Shown: positions 8,861 to 18,768, counted from the stretch's first letter. The stretch: 64,000 nucleotides of DNA from Sporocytophaga myxococcoides DSM 11118 (GCF_000426725.1 NZ_AUFX01000005.1:496001-560000); one strand, 5' to 3'. The notes: generated from the sequence alone by a model not told the origin. Translations and numbers: made by a program.

Positions 8861-9421
8861 GTGATAGTACAGGGAAATACGGTAATTAGCGACGATATCG
8901 CAGATAAATTTTTTGTTTGTGATCTAATTAAATGTAAGGGAGCTTGCTGTGTAGAAGGCGATGCAGGTGCGCCACTGGAAGAGGAAGAAGGAGCAATCCT
9001 TGAGCAGATTTATGATAAAGTAAAACCTTATTTGTCAGCAGAAGGAATAAAGGCAATTGAAGAGCAGGGGCTTACTGTGCTTGACAGTGATGGGGATCTG
9101 ACTACACCTACTATTAAAAACAGAGAGTGTGCCTATGCTATTTATGAAAAAGGTATTTTGAAGTGTGGCATTGAAAAGGCATATCTGATGGGTAAGGTTA
9201 ATTATAAAAAACCGATTTCATGTCATTTGTATCCTATAAGAATTAGCAAGTATGATCATTATGATGCTCTAAACTATGACAGATGGAATATCTGCAGTCC
9301 TGCATGCAGCAATGGAGAATCATTACAGGTACCGATTTACAAATTTTTAAAAGACCCCCTGATCAGAAAATATGGGGAAGACTGGTATAATGCTTTGGTG
9401 AAAACTATAGAGAAAATTTAA
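8861..9421 (+). CDS. DUF3109 family cysteine-rich protein
   Basis: A 186-residue protein starting with GTG, preceded by a purine-rich stretch (GTTGGGGG at about 8838-8845). It carries a conserved cysteine set: C20 with C25, C29 and C30 ([11 protein letters not shown]), C109 in RECAYA, C119 in LKCGIE, C138 in SCHLYPIR, and a C-terminal CSPAC. This layout is typical of DUF3109 and resembles the YkgJ-type cluster thought to hold zinc or an iron-sulfur cluster. No enzymatic role is established. It converges with and overlaps by four bases the small membrane protein gene on the other strand. Confidence 0.85.
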   Translation: MIVQGNTVISDDIADKFFVCDLIKCKGACCVEGDAGAPLEEEEGAILEQIYDKVKPYLSAEGIKAIEEQGLTVLDSDGDLTTPTIKNRECAYAIYEKGILKCGIEKAYLMGKVNYKKPISCHLYPIRISKYDHYDALNYDRWNICSPACSNGESLQVPIYKFLKDPLIRKYGEDWYNALVKTIEKI

Positions 9422-9675
9422 CGGGCTTCGGAATTTTTATTCAATGTTGATTTCACAAGATTGAAAAGTGCAACTGCTGTCCATATAATATTTACAAATG
9501 CAGAAGGATAGGCTTTAAGGTATAAGGTGTTTATGATTAAGAATACCGCACCGGTGGCATTGAGCAATTGATAGGAGATTGTTTCCGGAGTAACTCTGTT
9601 AGTGGAGATAAGAAAATAAGCAATCAATACTTCTATGGCACCGATCCACCCGGTTAAATTTAGTATATATTCCAA
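9418..9675 (-). CDS. Small multi-pass membrane protein (CBU_0592-like)
   Basis: An 85-residue hydrophobic protein with three predicted helices: [38 protein letters not shown] and [16 protein letters not shown]. The arrangement GWIGA...AYFLIS...[10 protein letters not shown] and PSAFVNIIW resembles the short CBU_0592-like membrane family of unknown function. It lies 13 bp downstream of the outer-membrane protein gene on the same strand and may share its transcript. Confidence 0.7.
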   Translation of the reverse strand: MEYILNLTGWIGAIEVLIAYFLISTNRVTPETISYQLLNATGAVFLIINTLYLKAYPSAFVNIIWTAVALFNLVKSTLNKNSEAR

Positions 9676-9688
9676 CTTTACAATTCTA

Positions 9689-10414
9689 TTATTTTGAAGT
9701 AGCCGGAGATGCTCCGGTTTTGTTTGTATTTAACGGAATATATACGCTTAATTTTATCGTTAGGATATTGTCTTTTTTCTTCCTAGCTCCCCAATTACTG
9801 ATATTATCAAGATAATCAGAAGTGGGGTTCAGATAACCTGCTTGTAAACCAATGGCATACCACGATGGAAGGAAAAACATTGCTCCAACTTTTGTCGGAA
9901 AGACAAAGGTCATATTGTTATAGTCTTCGCCTTTTGCTCTTGTGCTGAGCTTATTTTGTAGTTTGTCGTTATTCTGATCTTTTGGCGTAAAGCGCATAAG
10001 ACCAATACCTTGGCTTATGAAAATACATCCCCATTTTCTTTTTATTAAGTTGAGCTGCAAATCATAATTGAATCCAATAACCGTAGTTTTGAAATATGTA
10101 TTTGGAGTAGGGGAGGGATTAAGGTCTGGATTAAATTCATACCTACCATTTTGCCCCATGATATTTCCAGCAAAAAGATTTATGTTACCATTTAATCTTT
10201 TTTTCTTATAGAATTTAATACCTACATTATATATAGCAGTCCATTGCTGGAAAGAGTTGTTCAGATCTCCTCTATAAGAACTTGGACTGATGCCAGCCTC
10301 AATAAAATGCTTGGGGGAATCCTGAGCTTGGGCATTAAAGACAATGATAATAAGAGAAAGTAAAAAAAAAGATCTTAAGAAATTGAAGCTTTGAATGATC
10401 TTCATCTGGGGCAA
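9689..10414 (-). CDS. Outer-membrane beta-barrel protein
   Basis: A 241-residue protein with a signal peptide (hydrophobic core FFLLSLIIIVF, likely cleavage after NAQAQ near residue 31). Alternating hydrophobic/aromatic strands follow (FIEAGISPSSYRGDLNN, YNVGIKFYKKK, GFNYDLQLNLIKRKWG, ILTIKLSVYIPL), ending in a short polar tail. The pattern 'GISPSSYRGDL' is common in small Bacteroidota outer-membrane barrels related to OmpA/PorT-like folds. No specific role can be assigned. It sits downstream of accC but behind that operon's terminator, so it is probably transcribed separately. Confidence 0.7.
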   Translation of the reverse strand: MPQMKIIQSFNFLRSFFLLSLIIIVFNAQAQDSPKHFIEAGISPSSYRGDLNNSFQQWTAIYNVGIKFYKKKRLNGNINLFAGNIMGQNGRYEFNPDLNPSPTPNTYFKTTVIGFNYDLQLNLIKRKWGCIFISQGIGLMRFTPKDQNNDKLQNKLSTRAKGEDYNNMTFVFPTKVGAMFFLPSWYAIGLQAGYLNPTSDYLDNISNWGARKKKDNILTIKLSVYIPLNTNKTGASPATSK

Positions 10415-10457
10415 ATTTTATTGTAAATACCTTCTTAAGAATGAATGTAACCAAAAA

Positions 10458-10490
10458 AGGAAAAGCTGCTTTTAGAGCAGCTTCCTTTTA
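10458..10490 (-). terminator. Intrinsic terminator of the accB-accC block
   Basis: A hairpin on the minus strand (AAGCTGCT...AGCAGCTT stem) is followed by a U-rich tract (TTTTCCTTTTTTGG). It lies just past the accC stop codon at 10500. Confidence 0.75.
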
Positions 10491-10499
10491 ATATAATTA

Positions 10500-11846
10500 T
10501 TATTTCAATTTTGAAAAGTCAAATGTTTCAAGGAAAGCAGTGTTGAATTTCCCTGACTGGAACTGAGGGTCTTCCATTAACTTAATATGAAATGGAATTG
10601 TTGTTTTAACACCTTCAATGACAAACTCTTCCAAAGCCCTTTTCATTCTTGCCAAAGCCTCTTCTCTTGTTGAACCACTTGTTATAAGCTTTCCAATCAT
10701 AGAGTCATAGTTTGGAGGAATTGTATATCCATTGTAGCAATGAGTATCAACTCTTACACCATACCCACCGGGAAGGTGGAAGTTTGTAATCTTGCCCGGA
10801 TTCGGTCTGAAACCATTAGCAGGATCTTCCGCATTGATACGACATTCTATTGAATATCTTCCAGGTATAAAGTTCTTATTTGGAATAGCACCACCAGCAG
10901 CTACTTTAATTTGCTCTTTCACCAGGTCAACACCAGTTACCTCTTCAGTAATAGTATGTTCTACCTGTATACGAGTGTTCATTTCCATGAAATAGAAATC
11001 ACCGTTTTTATCTACAAGGAATTCTATAGTTCCTGCGCCTTCATATTTAATAGCTTTGGCGCCTTTTACAGCAGCCTCACCCATTTTAGTTCTGAGTCTT
11101 TCAGTGATAACCGGTGATGGCGTTTCTTCCACAAGTTTCTGATGTCTTCTTTGTATAGAACAATCCCTTTCAGAAAGGTGGATCGCTTTACCGTATCGGT
11201 CTCCAAGTATTTGAATTTCGATGTGTCTTGGTTCTTCAATGAATTTTTCAAGATACAGACCATCGTTACCAAAAGCAGCACCGGCTTCAGTTTTTGCATC
11301 TACCCATGCTTTTTTGAAATCTGCATCATTACGGACGATACGCATACCTTTTCCACCGCCACCAGCAGTAGCTTTAAGTATTACAGGGTATTTTATCTTG
11401 TTGGCAAGTTTGATACCCTCATCCATAGATTCCAGCAAACCTTCTGATCCTGGGATAGTAGGTACGCCAGCTTTTTTCATGGTTGCTTTAGCTGAAGACT
11501 TATCTCCCATCGCATTAATCATGGCCGCGCTCGCACCGATAAATTTAATGCCATAGTCTTCACATATTTTAGAAAATTCAGCATTTTCAGAAAGGAAGCC
11601 ATAGCCTGGGTGTATAGCGTCTGCGTTTGTTATTTCAGCTGCGGCAATGATATTTGGAATACTTAAATATGATTTGGATGAAGGTGCAGCACCAATACAA
11701 ACCGCCTCATCAGCGAAACGCACATGAAGGCTGTCTTTGTCAGCAGTTGAGTATATAGCAACAGTTTTAATTTTCATTTCCTTGCAAGCGCGGATAACAC
11801 GCATAGCAATTTCGCCTCTGTTTGCTATTAATATTTTATTAAACAT
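10500..11846 (-). CDS. accC: Acetyl-CoA carboxylase biotin carboxylase subunit
   Basis: A 448-residue ATP-grasp enzyme starting [23 protein letters not shown]. It has the Gly-rich ATP loop [15 protein letters not shown] (about residues 159-173), the metal/ATP segment [19 protein letters not shown], and the catalytic region [22 protein letters not shown]. Length agrees with the family (about 450). It carboxylates the biotin carried by AccB with bicarbonate and ATP, in the first step of fatty acid synthesis. It is the last gene of the DUF177-rpmF-plsX-fabH-accB-accC row. A strong terminator-like hairpin lies between accB and accC and may lower its expression relative to accB. Confidence 0.97.
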   Translation of the reverse strand: MFNKILIANRGEIAMRVIRACKEMKIKTVAIYSTADKDSLHVRFADEAVCIGAAPSSKSYLSIPNIIAAAEITNADAIHPGYGFLSENAEFSKICEDYGIKFIGASAAMINAMGDKSSAKATMKKAGVPTIPGSEGLLESMDEGIKLANKIKYPVILKATAGGGGKGMRIVRNDADFKKAWVDAKTEAGAAFGNDGLYLEKFIEEPRHIEIQILGDRYGKAIHLSERDCSIQRRHQKLVEETPSPVITERLRTKMGEAAVKGAKAIKYEGAGTIEFLVDKNGDFYFMEMNTRIQVEHTITEEVTGVDLVKEQIKVAAGGAIPNKNFIPGRYSIECRINAEDPANGFRPNPGKITNFHLPGGYGVRVDTHCYNGYTIPPNYDSMIGKLITSGSTREEALARMKRALEEFVIEGVKTTIPFHIKLMEDPQFQSGKFNTAFLETFDFSKLK

Positions 11847-11881
11847 AGATATGGTTAATTAAAATTGAAAGTTTGGTCATA

Positions 11882-11909
11882 AAAAAAAGGGATAGGAAAT
11901 CCCTTTTCA
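11882..11909 (-). terminator. Terminator-like hairpin between accB and accC
   Basis: On the minus strand AAAAGGGAT-TTCCT-ATCCCTTTT is followed directly by a run of T (about 9). It sits after the accB stop and about 40 bases before the accC start. It has every mark of an intrinsic terminator, although accC continues in the same direction, so it may act as a partial terminator or attenuator. Confidence 0.8.
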
Positions 11910-11925
11910 AAATGCTGTTCTGCCT

Positions 11926-12414
11926 TTATTTAGGTTCTACCAAGAATAGTGGCTGATCGTATTCTACAGGAGTAGCGTTTTCTACGAGAACTTTTACAAT
12001 TTTACCAGAAACTTCTGATTCGATCTCATTGAATAGTTTCATGGCTTCAATGATACAAACAGTCTGACCTTGTTTTACTTCATCACCTATATTAACAAAT
12101 GACGGAGAATCAGGATTAGCTGATCTGTAGAAAGTTCCGATCATTGGTGATTTGATAGTAATAAGATTCTTGTTTGACGCTTCTGTCGGAGTAGAAGGAG
12201 TTTCTGCTTTCGGTTGAGCTGCTGGTTGTGCAACCGGAGCCTGTACCGGAGCTACAGGTTGAGCAATAGCCTGAGGAACCTGAGTTACTGTGAGAGTCTG
12301 AGGTTCTGAATATTTTTTCACGGCAATTTTAAATTGCTCCGTTTCAATGTTAACCTCAGCAAGACCTGAACTTGCGATAAAGTCCAGCAACTCCTGAATT
12401 TCTTTAGCTTTCAT
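11926..12414 (-). CDS. accB: Acetyl-CoA carboxylase biotin carboxyl carrier protein
   Basis: A 162-residue protein with the family layout. The N-terminal helix region is [25 protein letters not shown] flexible Pro/Ala/Gln/Val-rich linker covers about residues 45-85. The biotinyl domain carries the biotinylation motif [13 protein letters not shown], whose Lys is biotinylated (about residue 127). AccB shuttles carboxyl-biotin between the AccC biotin carboxylase and the carboxyltransferase. The gene lies downstream of fabH (64-base gap) and upstream of accC, separated from the latter by a terminator-like hairpin. Confidence 0.97.
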   Translation of the reverse strand: MKAKEIQELLDFIASSGLAEVNIETEQFKIAVKKYSEPQTLTVTQVPQAIAQPVAPVQAPVAQPAAQPKAETPSTPTEASNKNLITIKSPMIGTFYRSANPDSPSFVNIGDEVKQGQTVCIIEAMKLFNEIESEVSGKIVKVLVENATPVEYDQPLFLVEPK

Positions 12415-12478
12415 ATTCTGCTTGTAAATGTTTTTTCAAATATCGAAATTTTCCTGGTTAAAATACTGAAGGATAGCA

Positions 12479-13477
12479 TTATTTAGGGTCATATGCCCAT
12501 TTTAAATATACTGATCCCCAGGTAAAGCCTCCGCCAAATGCAGCCATTACTACATTGTCACCCTTCTTGAATTTCTTCTCATAGTCCCAAAGGAGAAGAG
12601 GAATGGTACCATTTGTAGTATTGCCGTAGCGGTCTATATTGATGAGTACTTTTTTGTCGTCGAGACCCATTCGATCTGCAGTTGCATCAATGATTCTTTT
12701 ATTGGCCTGATGGGAGACAAGCCATGCAACATCGTTGGAAGTGAGATTATTTCTGCGCATAATTTCTGCAGAAACATCTGCCATATTGGTTACAGCAAAT
12801 TTAAAAACAGTTGCACCTTCCTGATAAGCATAATGTTCTTTTGCAGCGATGGTTTCGAGGCTGGCAGGTTTTCTGCTTCCTCCGGCTTTCATACATAAGT
12901 ATTTGGCTCCGGAACCATCAGTTTTCAATACACTGTCCATCACACCATGACCACTGGTATCTGGTTCTAAAAGCACAGCTCCCGCACCATCTCCAAAGAT
13001 TATGCAAGTAGTGCGGTCTTCGTAGTTGATGATAGAAGACATTTTATCTCCTCCAACTACGATTACTTTTTTAAATTTTCCACTTTCAATAAACTGACTT
13101 CCTGTTACCAGGCCATAAATAAAACCTGAACAAGCCGCATTGAGATCGTAACTAAAGGCATTTTTCAATCCAGCCATATCGCAAAGCAAATTGCCTGTTG
13201 CAGGGAACACATAGTCTGGAGTTGTAGTGCAGCAAATTAATAGATCGATTTCGTCAGGATTGGTATTAGTTTTTTTTAATAACTCATTCACTGCATGAAT
13301 CGCAATATTGGAAGTTCCTTCTCCCGGATTTTTAAGCAGCCTTCTTTCCCTGATTCCTGTTCTGGTTAATATCCATTCGTCAGTGGTGTCAACCAGTTTT
13401 TCGAGCTCTTTATTGGTTAGAATATAATCTGGAACATAACCTCCAACCCCTGTAATAGCAGCTCTTAATTTGCTCAT
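12479..13477 (-). CDS. fabH: 3-oxoacyl-[acyl-carrier-protein] synthase III
   Basis: A 332-residue thiolase-fold condensing enzyme. The catalytic triad is visible: Cys in DLNAACSGFIYG (about residue 114), His in VSHQANKRI (about 255) and Asn in RYGNTTNGTIP (about 285). The N-terminal ITGVGGYVPDYILTNKELE and ITRTGIRERR-type segment (TRTGIRERRLL) are typical. The enzyme condenses an acyl-CoA primer with malonyl-ACP to start fatty acid elongation. It follows plsX by 14 bases, in the conserved order plsX-fabH. Confidence 0.97.
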   Translation of the reverse strand: MSKLRAAITGVGGYVPDYILTNKELEKLVDTTDEWILTRTGIRERRLLKNPGEGTSNIAIHAVNELLKKTNTNPDEIDLLICCTTTPDYVFPATGNLLCDMAGLKNAFSYDLNAACSGFIYGLVTGSQFIESGKFKKVIVVGGDKMSSIINYEDRTTCIIFGDGAGAVLLEPDTSGHGVMDSVLKTDGSGAKYLCMKAGGSRKPASLETIAAKEHYAYQEGATVFKFAVTNMADVSAEIMRRNNLTSNDVAWLVSHQANKRIIDATADRMGLDDKKVLINIDRYGNTTNGTIPLLLWDYEKKFKKGDNVVMAAFGGGFTWGSVYLKWAYDPK

Positions 13478-13491
13478 CTGCCTGATAAGAT

Positions 13492-14433
13492 TTAATTGTA
13501 TGCGTTTTTAATTTTGTCTACTATTCCGGCTTCGGTAAGTTGAACAGCCAGGTTTAGCATATTTTTAATAGCAATAGGTGTGGATACTCCGTGGCCGATA
13601 ATAACGTTTCCATTAACACCAAGGATAGGACTACCGCCTACACCAGCGTAATTAAACAATTCTATGAACGGATCCATGAAATTTCTTTTTTCCATTAGTT
13701 CATAAAATGTTTCTGCCAGCTTAAGGACAACATTCCCCGTAAAGCCGTCCGTAACAATTACATCAGCTCTATCATTGAAAGCATCTCTGCCTTCTATGTT
13801 TCCTATAAAGTTAATTTTTGGGTTATTTTTCAGTAGCTGATGAGTTGCCTGAGTCAGGATTGTACCTTTTTGCTCTTCTTCTCCCAGGTTCATTAAACCT
13901 ACTTTGGGATTTTCTATATTAAAAATATACTTTGAATATAGAGAGCCGAGTACTGCGAATTGATCCAAAAATTCTGGTTTACAATCTGCATTAGCTCCTA
14001 CATCCAGAAGAATCCCGTATCTACCGTCTTCTTTGGGTATGAAACCGGCTATTCCGGGTCTGTCAATTCCTGGTATTGCTTTTATTGTAAAAAGTGAGCC
14101 GACAAGCATTGCTCCTGTATTGCCGGCACTGCAAAAGGCGTCTACTGACTTTTCCTTAAGCAATTTGAAACCTAACATAATGCTGGAGTTTGGCTTTTGG
14201 CCAATAGCTTTAGTCGGGTGTTCACCCATTCCTATTACATCTTCAGTATGTACAATTTCAAAAGCATTTTTATCAGCTCCCAACTTTTCGAGATGGGAGT
14301 GAATGATAGCCTGATTTCCAATTAAAACAATTTCTTTGTTCTCCTTAGAAAAAGGCTCCTTTGCCATTAAAGCACCCTGAAGGACAGCCTGGGGGGCGTA
14401 ATCACCACCCATTGCATCCAATGCAATTCTCAT
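13492..14433 (-). CDS. plsX: Phosphate acyltransferase PlsX
   Basis: A 313-residue protein with the family start [21 protein letters not shown]. Further conserved blocks are [22 protein letters not shown] (about residues 102-123), [25 protein letters not shown] and [17 protein letters not shown]. PlsX makes acyl-phosphate from acyl-ACP for phospholipid synthesis by PlsY. It lies 9 bases after rpmF and 14 bases before fabH, the textbook order linking ribosomal protein L32, phospholipid and fatty acid synthesis. Confidence 0.97.
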   Translation of the reverse strand: MRIALDAMGGDYAPQAVLQGALMAKEPFSKENKEIVLIGNQAIIHSHLEKLGADKNAFEIVHTEDVIGMGEHPTKAIGQKPNSSIMLGFKLLKEKSVDAFCSAGNTGAMLVGSLFTIKAIPGIDRPGIAGFIPKEDGRYGILLDVGANADCKPEFLDQFAVLGSLYSKYIFNIENPKVGLMNLGEEEQKGTILTQATHQLLKNNPKINFIGNIEGRDAFNDRADVIVTDGFTGNVVLKLAETFYELMEKRNFMDPFIELFNYAGVGGSPILGVNGNVIIGHGVSTPIAIKNMLNLAVQLTEAGIVDKIKNAYN

Positions 14434-14442
14434 AGAGTTATT

Positions 14443-14634
14443 TTATGCCAGGATCTCTTTTTCCATTACAACTTGGCCTTTGTAATATAATTTACCTTCA
14501 GACCAATGTGCTCTGTGTCTCAAGTGCGCTTCACCGGTAGTTGGACAAATTGATAATGTTGGAGCACTTGCTTTATAGTGAGTTCTTCTTTTGTCTCTTC
14601 TGGTTTTCGAAATTTTTCTCTTAGGATGAGCCAT
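14443..14634 (-). CDS. rpmF: 50S ribosomal protein L32
   Basis: A 63-residue protein beginning [20 protein letters not shown], the standard L32 N-terminus, then [20 protein letters not shown]. The zinc-ribbon cysteines are mostly missing: only one Cys remains (CPTTGE), with Thr in place of the second Cys and none in the distal pair. This is a zinc-independent (C-minus) form. It lies 17 bases after the DUF177 gene and 9 bases before plsX in the usual fatty-acid block. Confidence 0.95.
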   Translation of the reverse strand: MAHPKRKISKTRRDKRRTHYKASAPTLSICPTTGEAHLRHRAHWSEGKLYYKGQVVMEKEILA

Positions 14635-14651
14635 TGTATTTAATTAATTTA

Positions 14652-15230
14652 TTATTTTTTTAGTTTATTTAATATATCCCATCTGGGATCTATTTCATCG
14701 TCTTTTAATTCATCTTCATCAAGGTCAATTGGCGTTGAATAAATATGAAGAGTTTCTTCTTCAGCATTTTCTTCTTCACCTTCCTGTATGAATTTTGGAT
14801 GAAGTTTTTTCATTGGGACAGCCAGTCCTATGAATTCATATATAAATTGGGACAGATTTAATTTTTGAGTTTCAAAAGGAATAGTGATAATTTCTTCACT
14901 GATTTCCGCATACTCTTTTCCATATTTGAAAATAATCTGATCATTTGTATTGATCTGGAATTCAAATGGATCCAAGCTTCTGTCGCAAATTAATTCTACC
15001 CAGCCTTCTACAGCAATTGTTGCTTGTATCATCGTCTCCGATTTATTAAGCATCACAGTTACTTTCAGCTGGCCTTTTTCTAACAGGCTGTCTTCAAAAT
15101 TCTCAAAAAACGTACTGTCCAGAGTGTAGTCATAGTAGTGTTTCGCATTACTAAGACTTACTATATCGATGTCAAAAGTTCTTAATCCTTTCATACAAGT
15201 CATAGCTCCGCCCTGAAATCTAGGGCGCAA
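14652..15230 (-). CDS. DUF177 (YceD-like) protein
   Basis: A 192-residue protein with the DUF177 pattern ELICDRSLDPFEFQINTNDQIIF (about residues 76-98) and an acidic C-terminal half ending in DEIDPRWDILNKLKK, a typical YceD end. The family is encoded upstream of rpmF in many bacteria and has been linked to 23S rRNA metabolism. The predicted start (MRPRFQGGAMTCMKGLRTFDIDIV) may be too early: ATG codons at residues 10 and 13 are alternatives, and MKGLRTFDIDIV looks the most natural. It is the first gene of the rpmF-plsX-fabH-acc block. Confidence 0.85.
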   Translation of the reverse strand: MRPRFQGGAMTCMKGLRTFDIDIVSLSNAKHYYDYTLDSTFFENFEDSLLEKGQLKVTVMLNKSETMIQATIAVEGWVELICDRSLDPFEFQINTNDQIIFKYGKEYAEISEEIITIPFETQKLNLSQFIYEFIGLAVPMKKLHPKFIQEGEEENAEEETLHIYSTPIDLDEDELKDDEIDPRWDILNKLKK

Positions 15231-15331
15231 AGTTAATATATTATTTTAATTAACAAAAATGTTAATTTGAAGTAACCAATTTGTAAGATTTTTCTGTTGA
15301 AAATCAGTGTATTTGATTTACTTTCTCCTTC

Positions 15332-16360
15332 CTAAACTGTCACCGGTTTACGGTTTTTTACAATATCGCATGCCAAAAACACTGCTTCCCTAAACGAAGA
15401 TTCATTAGCAATATTTTTTCCGGCTATGTCATAACCCGTACCATGGTCCGGGGAAGTTCTGATTACCGGCAGTCCTGAAGTATAGTTTACTCCTGAATCA
15501 AATGCCAGAGTTTTGAATGGTATAAGTCCTTGGTCATGATACATTCCTAATACAGCATCAAATTTTTTGTACTGTTTAGTTCCAAAAAATCCATCTGCTG
15601 GAAATGGGCCAAATATCAAAACTCCTTTAGCTTTTAATTCTTCGATGAGTGGAGTAAGTAATTCTATTTCGTCTTTCCCTAGTAATCCTTCCTCTCCTGC
15701 ATGTGGATTTAACCCTAATAAGGCTATTTTTGGTTTCAATATTCCAAAATCATTTTTTAACGCCTTATATAATACATTGATTTTGGATAAAAGTCTCTCC
15801 TTCGTCAACGATTTTTTTACCTCAGAAAGGGGAATATGTCCTGTAACTACTCCAACTCTTAGGTCTTCACTCACAAGTAGCATTAAACTATCATTTACTC
15901 CACTTTTGTGAGTGAAAAATTCCGTATGTCCTGGAAATTTAAACTCCTCAGATTGAATGTTTTTCTTATTAATTGGGGCAGTTACAACTGCATCAAGTTT
16001 GCCGGAGAATAAGTCTTCAGAAGCTTTTGAAAGGGAAATATATGCAGTTTGTCCTGATTCTGCAGTAGGTTTACCAGGATTGATTTCATGGTCTTCTTCC
16101 CAGCAATTAATGATGTTAATTTTCTTAGGATTAATGCCTTCTGTATTTTTCGTCTGATGGAAATGCAATTCTTCAGATGTTTCTATCAGTTTTTTATATC
16201 TGCTGAAAATTTTAACAGAACCATAAACAATGGGTACGCAGATTTTGGTAATTCTGCTGTCTGACAATGTTTTAATAATTACCTCCGGACCTATCCCGTT
16301 GAAATCTCCCAGTGTAATTCCGATTACAGGTTTTTCTGAATTATTTGTTAAGTATCCCAT
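15332..16360 (-). CDS. pdxA: 4-hydroxythreonine-4-phosphate dehydrogenase
   Basis: A 342-residue protein with the PdxA signature: ITLGDFNGIGPEVIIKTL at the N-terminus (usual GDPxGIGPE), TAPINKKNIQ (about residues 135-144), FPGHTEFF, LNPHAGEEGLLGKDE (about 214-228), MYHDQGLIPFKTLAF and TSPDHGTGYDIAGK (about 307-320). The metal-binding His residues in PGHTE, NPHAGE and YHDQGLIP are present. It catalyses an NAD-dependent oxidation in pyridoxal 5'-phosphate synthesis. It begins two bases after the aminopeptidase stop codon, so the two are probably co-transcribed. Confidence 0.96.
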   Translation of the reverse strand: MGYLTNNSEKPVIGITLGDFNGIGPEVIIKTLSDSRITKICVPIVYGSVKIFSRYKKLIETSEELHFHQTKNTEGINPKKINIINCWEEDHEINPGKPTAESGQTAYISLSKASEDLFSGKLDAVVTAPINKKNIQSEEFKFPGHTEFFTHKSGVNDSLMLLVSEDLRVGVVTGHIPLSEVKKSLTKERLLSKINVLYKALKNDFGILKPKIALLGLNPHAGEEGLLGKDEIELLTPLIEELKAKGVLIFGPFPADGFFGTKQYKKFDAVLGMYHDQGLIPFKTLAFDSGVNYTSGLPVIRTSPDHGTGYDIAGKNIANESSFREAVFLACDIVKNRKPVTV

Positions 16361-16362
16361 TT

Positions 16363-17787
16363 TTAGTTTTGTTGACTTATTTTTTTGAAGAAATCATAAA
16401 ATAACCGAACGCCTGCGCCGGTGGCGTTTTTTCCTCTATAGCTATCTTCAGAGGTTAAAAATGCGCTACCCGCAATATCCAGGTGTACCCAGTCATATTT
16501 TACGAAATGTTGCATGAATTTCCCCGCAGTAATAGCTCCGGCATCTCCGGATCCTATATTTTTTAAATCAGCTATATCAGATTGTAATTGCTTTCCATAC
16601 TCTTCCCAAAGTGGAAATTCTACCAGTCGCTCGTAAACAGCTCTGCCAGAATCTTCCAGCATGGTTTTATAATCTTGTTTTGCCGTTCCCATATATACGA
16701 TCCCTTCTTTCCCGATTGCTCTCGCAGCTGCTCCGGTAAGTGTTGCGAGATCTGCCACGAAAAGTGGATCATATTGTGCTGCATAGGCTAGTGCATCAGC
16801 CAATATTAGTCTGCCTTCTGCATCAGTGTTCAAAACTTCGACTGTAGTACCATCATACATCTTAATAACATCTCCAGGAGTCATAGCATTGCCATCGGGG
16901 CGATTTTCAGTAGCAGGGACCAGGCCTATAATATATAACGGAAGTTTACTCTTGGCAATAGAGTATAAAATTCCTGCAACTGCCGCACCACCAGCCATGT
17001 CAGACTTCATGAGGTCCATTGAATTTGGCGTTGGTTTCAGCGATAATCCTCCAGTGTCATAAACAACGCCTTTGCCGATAAGGACATAAGGCCTGGTATT
17101 GATTGCGTTTGCAGGTTTGTATTCGGATATAATAAATGTGGGTGGGTTAGGGCTGCCTAAGTTAACACTTAATAAGCCTCCCATTTTTAAATCTGTAATT
17201 TTTTGTTTGTCAAATATTTCAACTTTAAATCCTGCTTCTTTGCCCAAAAATTTAAATTCCTCCGCAAATTGCTCTGCTGTTAGAAAATTGACAGGTTCAT
17301 TGACAAGGTTTCTTGTGTGGAAAACTCCTTCTATTAGATTTTGCAAATTCAGAATGTCAGTTTCTTTCAAACCTTCAGAATAGATATGGATATTTTCAGG
17401 AAAGGAGGTAGACGCTACAGATTTATATTTGTTGAAATTATAAGCACTTAAGGCCAGACCTTCCGTTAAGGCAAGCAAGCCTTCATAGAAAGAGCCCGTG
17501 ATCTGTATTGTTTTTAGTTTTTCTTTCTTTAGCAAGGAGCATAATTCCGCTCCAGTCTTTCTTAGTTTTTCTTTTTCGCAATAATCAAAAGCCTTGCTGA
17601 AATTAATTATATAGACGTTTCTATAGAGTTGATTAACAGCTACTATGGAAGTTGTTTCCATCCTTTTTTCAACATACTCAATTTCCTCGGCCTTAGTAAG
17701 GTATTTTTTTACTTCAGCGATTGATTCTGCCAGAATAGCCAGATTTTCTTTTTCAGAAATGTTTCCTTCAAATTTTAACCGAATCAT
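16363..17787 (-). CDS. Leucyl aminopeptidase, M17 family
   Basis: A 474-residue protein with the M17 C-terminal catalytic domain. The metal and catalytic residues lie in VLIGKGVVYDTGGLSLKP (Lys and Asp, about residues 233-250), MKSDMAGGAAVAG (about 262-274) and VLNTDAEGRLILADAL (about 322-337: Asp, Glu, Arg). The N-terminal domain is the poorly conserved macro-like domain. The enzyme releases N-terminal residues from peptides in the cytoplasm using two metal ions. It precedes pdxA in the same direction. A hairpin with a U-rich tail lies in its leader. Confidence 0.93.
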   Translation of the reverse strand: MIRLKFEGNISEKENLAILAESIAEVKKYLTKAEEIEYVEKRMETTSIVAVNQLYRNVYIINFSKAFDYCEKEKLRKTGAELCSLLKKEKLKTIQITGSFYEGLLALTEGLALSAYNFNKYKSVASTSFPENIHIYSEGLKETDILNLQNLIEGVFHTRNLVNEPVNFLTAEQFAEEFKFLGKEAGFKVEIFDKQKITDLKMGGLLSVNLGSPNPPTFIISEYKPANAINTRPYVLIGKGVVYDTGGLSLKPTPNSMDLMKSDMAGGAAVAGILYSIAKSKLPLYIIGLVPATENRPDGNAMTPGDVIKMYDGTTVEVLNTDAEGRLILADALAYAAQYDPLFVADLATLTGAAARAIGKEGIVYMGTAKQDYKTMLEDSGRAVYERLVEFPLWEEYGKQLQSDIADLKNIGSGDAGAITAGKFMQHFVKYDWVHLDIAGSAFLTSEDSYRGKNATGAGVRLFYDFFKKISQQN

Positions 17788-17837
17788 ACTTTCTTTATTC
17801 TGTGAACGGCAAATTTATCATTTCCCTTTTAAAACAA

Positions 17838-17872
17838 AAACAGCATACTTCAATAGAAATATGCTGCTTTTG
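17838..17872 (-). promoter_or_regulatory. Terminator-like hairpin in the leader of the M17 aminopeptidase gene
   Basis: CAGCATA...TATGCTG (7 bp stem, 12-base loop) is followed on the minus strand by TTTTTGTTTT. It lies about 55 bases upstream of the aminopeptidase start, between divergent genes. It could be an attenuator, or the end of a short unannotated transcript. The stem is short, so it may also be fortuitous. Confidence 0.35.
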
Positions 17873-17987
17873 AAAATTTACGAAACAGGTACGAAAAAGA
17901 AAAAACTAAAATATTACCATATAATTGCTATTTATATCTGAATACGCTTAATGAGAAAAAGGTAACCTTAAATGATTACTTTTGGGG

Positions 17988-18764
17988 ATGAAATCTGTAA
18001 AACCTAAAAAATTTCTTGGTCAGCATTTTCTTAATGACCTGAGCATTGCTAAAGATATTGTAGACGGACTGTCTGGTTATAAGGGATATACCAAAGTTCT
18101 GGAGATTGGTCCCGGAATGGGAGTGCTGACTGATTTTTTATTACAGGAAAAAAAATACTCTTTGTATGTAAGTGAGATAGATAAGGAGTCTGTTCAGTAT
18201 TTGAAAGTAAAATATCCTGAATTAACTGATAATATCATTGAAGGCGATTTTTTGAGACTGCCTTTGGAAAAATATTTTGAAGGTCAATTCGCCATTATAG
18301 GAAATTTTCCATATAACATTTCTTCTCAAATCTTTTTTAAAGTTCTGGATTACAAAGAACAGATTGTGGAAGTAGTAGGGATGCTTCAGAAAGAAGTTGC
18401 AAAAAGGTTAACTTCTGGTCCGGGGAATAAAGATTATGGAATTCTCAGTGTATTGCTGCAAGCATACTATGACATGGAATATTTATTTACTGTTGATGAA
18501 CATGTGTTTAATCCGCCTCCAAAAGTTAAATCTGGTGTAATTAGGATTCGTCGTAATGAACGTACTTCAATGCCATGTTCTGATGAAGACTTTAAAAAAA
18601 TAGTCAAACAAAGTTTCAGTAGCAGAAGGAAGACCTTGAGAAATGCCTTAAAAAGTCTAAATTTGCCGGAATCTATAGTTGCCAATCCTATCATGGAGAA
18701 GCGTGCAGAACAGTTATCCGTAGAGGATTTTATTAATCTAACCTGTATGATAATCAAAGAGTAG
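17988..18764 (+). CDS. rsmA: 16S rRNA (adenine(1518)-N(6)/adenine(1519)-N(6))-dimethyltransferase
   Basis: A 258-residue methyltransferase. The start is placed at the ATG at 17988 ([21 protein letters not shown]), since the open frame begins with a TTG two codons earlier. SAM-binding motif I is [16 protein letters not shown], and the catalytic motif IV is [13 protein letters not shown]. The N-terminal [11 protein letters not shown] is diagnostic for KsgA/RsmA. It dimethylates two adjacent adenines near the 3' end of 16S rRNA during 30S maturation. It lies 4 bases upstream of the mgtE gene, which suggests co-transcription. Confidence 0.96.
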   Translation: MKSVKPKKFLGQHFLNDLSIAKDIVDGLSGYKGYTKVLEIGPGMGVLTDFLLQEKKYSLYVSEIDKESVQYLKVKYPELTDNIIEGDFLRLPLEKYFEGQFAIIGNFPYNISSQIFFKVLDYKEQIVEVVGMLQKEVAKRLTSGPGNKDYGILSVLLQAYYDMEYLFTVDEHVFNPPPKVKSGVIRIRRNERTSMPCSDEDFKKIVKQSFSSRRKTLRNALKSLNLPESIVANPIMEKRAEQLSVEDFINLTCMIIKE

Positions 18765-18768
18765 AGCG

